Shown here in pieces: positions 61,059-64,000 of a DNA stretch of 64,000 bases (position 1 is the stretch's first letter; every line of letters starts with the position of its first letter). The stretch is from Thermoprotei archaeon. Lineage in GTDB: Archaea > Thermoproteota > Thermoprotei > Thermoproteales > B15-G16. The notes below the pieces were generated by a model. That model searched no databases. It saw only the letters and a list, made by a program, of their open reading frames with translations, and was not told where the DNA came from. The position numbers and the translations under genes are program-made. Location: NCBI GenBank assembly GCA_003649205.1, contig QMRC01000008.1, positions 20,245 to 84,244 on the forward strand, in the 5' to 3' direction.

Positions 61059-61646
61059 ATGAGGTCTCTAAACTCGTATCCAGTTCTTGAGATCAATGGT
61101 TACAGAGTAAAAGTAATACCGAAGTACTCTGCTGTTCAAATAATAATTGATGAAGATCATGTATATGGCTTCAAGATAGAGAACAATGATCTTGACTTCA
61201 GTGCACAGATGTATGTTCTAGTGAAGGAAGTTTTAGGGAAGTGGGAAGGAATAGTATCAGAGCTTCTTCACGTCACGAGTAAGCTTAGGGAATTAGATAG
61301 GCAGGTAGCTCAAGTGGTTAGGTTGATGGTTAGAGCTGGTCATGATGTTGAGAGGATAATTGAGGTTGCTAGGAGGGTTGCTAGTAGAAAGGGAATTCAG
61401 CTAGATGAGGAGCTAGTTAGGAGAGCAGTCGAGCTTCTGTACATAGTGAGAAGTGAAGAGTTCAAGAAGCTACATGCCGAGGTTAGGAGAGTTAAGAAAG
61501 CTCTATGGCTATACAATGTACTTAGAAGAAAGTACAAGGACTTAATCCTTGATGCTTTGAGAAATCCACAGAAGTACATAACTCCAAAGTACGATGTTTA
61601 CAACGACCTAGTATCGGCAAGAACGGTAGATCTCGTAATGAGTTGA
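61059..61646 (+). CDS. hypothetical helical protein
   Basis: 195 residues. Beta-rich N-terminus (VLEINGYRVKVIPKYSAVQI), then helices with basic patches (RRVASRKGIQ). No recognised family. The leader TCATCTACTACTATG matches the recurring motif. Confidence 0.6.
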   Translation: MRSLNSYPVLEINGYRVKVIPKYSAVQIIIDEDHVYGFKIENNDLDFSAQMYVLVKEVLGKWEGIVSELLHVTSKLRELDRQVAQVVRLMVRAGHDVERIIEVARRVASRKGIQLDEELVRRAVELLYIVRSEEFKKLHAEVRRVKKALWLYNVLRRKYKDLILDALRNPQKYITPKYDVYNDLVSARTVDLVMS

Positions 61647-61694
61647 ACCTCTTACCTTCTTTTCCTCTACTCAGCAATCTACTGGGGTGATGTG

Positions 61695-62258
61695 ATGAGT
61701 ATGGGTATAATTATGGAATATACCAAGTTGCATAAGTGGTTACCAAGGATTGTAAGAGGGAGTGTAGATGATGTCTTTTACTTCAGAGATAGAGTGTTGC
61801 TACCGTACATTGAAATCACAGCTAATGACAGTGAAGAAGAAATTGTTACAGCACTACGGAGAGAAAGATACGTTGTTCTTGGTCTCTATGGCTTGAGGGG
61901 ACTTCTCCCTGAATGTGAGTGCAAGTACTGTAACCCGCCTGAGCACCTGTGCTACAGACACCGTACTCTGTATGAATGGGATCTAAAGTGGACAAGTGCT
62001 GTCACTAGCAGGCTTGAAATCTCGTGGAGTTCACTGTGTGACTGGTGTGTGTTTGCAAGAGTACCAAGTCACATCGGCGGTTGTTGGGAACTAGAGTTCA
62101 CACCGAAGGAAGTGACGATCACAAGACCGTGCGGTGTTGCTTTCAAGTACAGAATAACTAGTAGAAGTAAGGTGAGGAGTTACTTCATTGCCCTAGTAAG
62201 GTTGTTCATGGAATTGCAATGGCTTGAAGAAATTCTCAAATCAGAAGACGATTGCTAG
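61695..62258 (+). CDS. cysteine-rich hypothetical protein
   Basis: 187 residues from the ATG at 61695, with GGGGTGAT just upstream. CECKYCNPPEHLCYRH (~74-89) and SLCDWCVFARVPSHIGGC (~113) suggest two zinc-binding sites. C-terminus is a helix with MELQWLEEIL. No recognised family. Confidence 0.6.
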   Translation: MSMGIIMEYTKLHKWLPRIVRGSVDDVFYFRDRVLLPYIEITANDSEEEIVTALRRERYVVLGLYGLRGLLPECECKYCNPPEHLCYRHRTLYEWDLKWTSAVTSRLEISWSSLCDWCVFARVPSHIGGCWELEFTPKEVTITRPCGVAFKYRITSRSKVRSYFIALVRLFMELQWLEEILKSEDDC

Positions 62259-62318
62259 GTTTATGTCTTGAAGAGAACTCCCTCTTTTTCCTCTCTACTT
62301 AATGCTTAGTAACCTACT

Positions 62319-63584
62319 ATGTCGTCTAATTCTTATTCTGGTAAGTTCATTGAGAAGCTGATCAGCGATCTAGAGAAGCTAGAGCAGATAGAGAATTACT
62401 GGTACATTAGCAAAGGCAAGAAGGGTAATGCTGTCTTCGTTTTCAGAGGTAAGCCAGTGATAATAGCTGTTAATCTACCGTATGATATTGTTAATGAGTT
62501 TCATTACTTCGCTATTGCTAGAGTAATTAAGAGAGATAGCAAGTTTACTCTAGCACACGTGATTGCCTACGATATTAGGTACGAAGGCAGTAGCATGACA
62601 GAGACAGTATACAGGGATGATCTTGTTGAGGTTACTGCTCATTACTGGGTCACTAAGGCTAGGGTGAAGATCTATGATGTAGATAAGAGAGAGTTCGAGG
62701 GCATCATCAAAAAGGAGCCAGAACCAGTAATGCCATACAAAGTGAATGTAAGTGATAGAGGTATAGCTGTTCTCAAAGATATGCTGTACAGGAGAGTTAA
62801 GGAGCTGAAGATAGGTAATGTAGCTTTTAGAATTCGTGAATGTACTTTCGACTTCGAGAAAGCTATTGTTCGCTTTGATGTAGTTCTTCCAGATGGTAGG
62901 ATCTTCAGTGATTCAACTAGGTTCGAAGTCGATTACAGCAAGCTGTTGACTGATGATATTAAGGCTCTTGCTGAGGACTTAATTAGACTCTACAATGAGT
63001 ATGAGGAACTATTCAAGCTAGAGCTAAAGAAGGAGAGTGAAGCGTTCGACTACATATACGAGTGGAAGATTAGGTGTAGAGGGTGCCATGCTGAGTTTAC
63101 TTTTGCGGGTAAGACCTTCTGTGAGGCAGTACCGAGTAAGTGTCCTAGGTGTGGTGCTGAGAAGGTCAAGGAAACTCGTGTAGATGTTATATGGCATGAT
63201 GGCTATAGATCTAGAGAGGAAAGTTTCAGCGTTGAGACGTATGAAGTGTCTTGGTATGCTGTCATAACTAGTCGCATTAAGGAGAAGGTTGTTGTTAATA
63301 GGGAATCTGCTACAGCCCTCGAAGACATAAGAGCAAGAAGGTTAGCCGTTCTGGAATACATGAAGAGGGTATGTGAGAGAGCTAGAGTAAAGCTCGAAGA
63401 ACATGATGTTGGAAGCGATAGTGAGACCTTTGTACTCACTGACTTCACAGGTAGAAGTACTGTGTATTTCTGTCAAGGAGCTTGCTTCTTGGAGGGAAGC
63501 CTCCTATTCGGTTACATAGCTTCGGTACTTAAGGAGAAGTTCAACGACTTCATCTACCTGTTAGTAGAGAATGTGTTAAGATAA
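62319..63584 (+). CDS. hypothetical protein with central zinc ribbon
   Basis: 421 residues. CRGC-x(9)-C...CPRCG (~251-278) is a zinc ribbon embedded in a beta-rich context. The N-terminal ~240 residues are alpha/beta with no recognised family. The C-terminus has FTGRSTVYFCQGACFLEGSL. The leader is ACCTACTATG. It may be a nucleic-acid-binding partner of the ligase/DHH/helicase cluster. Confidence 0.65.
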   Translation: MSSNSYSGKFIEKLISDLEKLEQIENYWYISKGKKGNAVFVFRGKPVIIAVNLPYDIVNEFHYFAIARVIKRDSKFTLAHVIAYDIRYEGSSMTETVYRDDLVEVTAHYWVTKARVKIYDVDKREFEGIIKKEPEPVMPYKVNVSDRGIAVLKDMLYRRVKELKIGNVAFRIRECTFDFEKAIVRFDVVLPDGRIFSDSTRFEVDYSKLLTDDIKALAEDLIRLYNEYEELFKLELKKESEAFDYIYEWKIRCRGCHAEFTFAGKTFCEAVPSKCPRCGAEKVKETRVDVIWHDGYRSREESFSVETYEVSWYAVITSRIKEKVVVNRESATALEDIRARRLAVLEYMKRVCERARVKLEEHDVGSDSETFVLTDFTGRSTVYFCQGACFLEGSLLFGYIASVLKEKFNDFIYLLVENVLR

Positions 63585-63608
63585 CTCTCCTCTTTTCTAA
63601 CCTCTACT

Positions 63609-64000
63609 ATGTGTACGTATAATGACATTAGGCTAGATGACATAACAGCACTCTTCATAGACTATCTAACAGATAAAACATACCTATTCTACAAGAAAGA
63701 TAGTATTACAATTGATGTAAGGGCATTACCTAGACTTGTTATTGATGTTGTTCTGAAGGATGGTGTACATGCTGTTTGCTGGATCATACCGAAGAGTAAC
63801 GGTGCTTCTCTGGTGATTTCGGTTGATGATGTAGTCTATAGGTTTGATTTCTTTGATGTTTGGTCTCTCAACATGGACATCGCTAGGGTTGTTTGTCCAA
63901 GAATTGTAAAGATTGATGTTAATGGTAGAAAGCTCACTATTGCTGGAGATAACGTGATTGTCATTCCACTGAGCAAGATAGCTGGTTATCTATTTACAAA
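63609..64000 (+). CDS. hypothetical protein (partial, runs off right edge)
   Basis: The frame is open from the ATG at 63609 to the window end (130 codons), with no stop. The product starts MCTYNDIRLDDITALFIDYL and is alpha/beta (LVISVDDVVYRFDFFDVW). No recognised family from what is visible. It has the same CCTCTACTATG leader. Confidence 0.65.
   Translation, partial: MCTYNDIRLDDITALFIDYLTDKTYLFYKKDSITIDVRALPRLVIDVVLKDGVHAVCWIIPKSNGASLVISVDDVVYRFDFFDVWSLNMDIARVVCPRIVKIDVNGRKLTIAGDNVIVIPLSKIAGYLFT

Overview
The window looks like part of a large virus or plasmid-like element of an anaerobic archaeon, probably a thermophile of the Thermoproteota or a related lineage. The archaeal signs are TATA/BRE promoters about 26-40 bases before starts, many leaderless starts, internal starts preceded by GAGGTGA/GGTGAT, an archaeal-type family B DNA polymerase, a primase-polymerase with a PriL-like C-terminus, Hjc-like and Cas4-like nucleases, a Ski2/Hel308-like helicase, a RecA/RadA-like ATPase, and an MtrA-like domain fused to a thymidylate synthase. 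A class III (anaerobic) ribonucleotide reductase points to an anoxic habitat. I see no rRNA, tRNA, CRISPR array or housekeeping gene, and no capsid, portal or terminase gene that I recognise, so 'virus' is inferred and not shown. The host lineage and the thermophily are inference.

Layout. 1-28.2 kb is read mostly leftward. It holds a giant secreted surface protein (runs off the left edge), a pair of small paralogues, a coiled-coil/thioredoxin-like cluster (6.4-10.6 kb), a membrane and secreted-protein block with a subtilisin-like and a CAAX-type protease (11.5-16.8 kb), an Hjc-like nuclease, a pilin-like protein, two more secreted proteins, and the replication pair PolB plus primase-polymerase (23.2-27.1 kb). 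At 28.2-28.8 kb lies a noncoding divergent region with two nested pairs of outward promoters and an 18/19 inverted repeat. From 28.8 kb on, genes run mostly rightward: an SF2 helicase, a RecA-like ATPase, a Cas4-like nuclease, a winged-helix-like protein with a RAMP-like protein, NrdD flanked on both sides by noncoding hairpin repeats, a PIN protein, a serine recombinase beside an inverted-repeat-rich site, an A+T-richer stretch of small genes, the MtrA-ThyA fusion, a tandem pair of small membrane proteins, a second Cas4-like nuclease, several charged orphan proteins, and an operon with a HAD phosphatase, a transglutaminase-like peptidase and an amidoligase-like pair (51.8-55.1 kb). After a noncoding stretch with very strong G+C-rich hairpins (55.4-55.6 kb) comes a helicase / DHH phosphoesterase / RNA ligase cluster whose genes mostly start right after a polypyrimidine CTACTATG leader.

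How the genes fit together. PolB, primase-polymerase, RecA-like ATPase, two helicases and the Hjc/Cas4 nucleases give near-autonomous DNA replication and recombination. NrdD and the ThyA fusion supply deoxynucleotides. A shared CCTAATAAA promoter precedes the helicase, RecA-like, NrdD and PolB-side operons (and a variant lies before the ThyA fusion), which suggests one coordinated expression class. The left arm is devoted to the envelope and cell surface. Several of its membrane proteins, and one elsewhere, end in the same C-terminal tripeptide [KR]Y[VL], a possible sorting tag. The right end looks like an RNA- or nucleic-acid-processing module.
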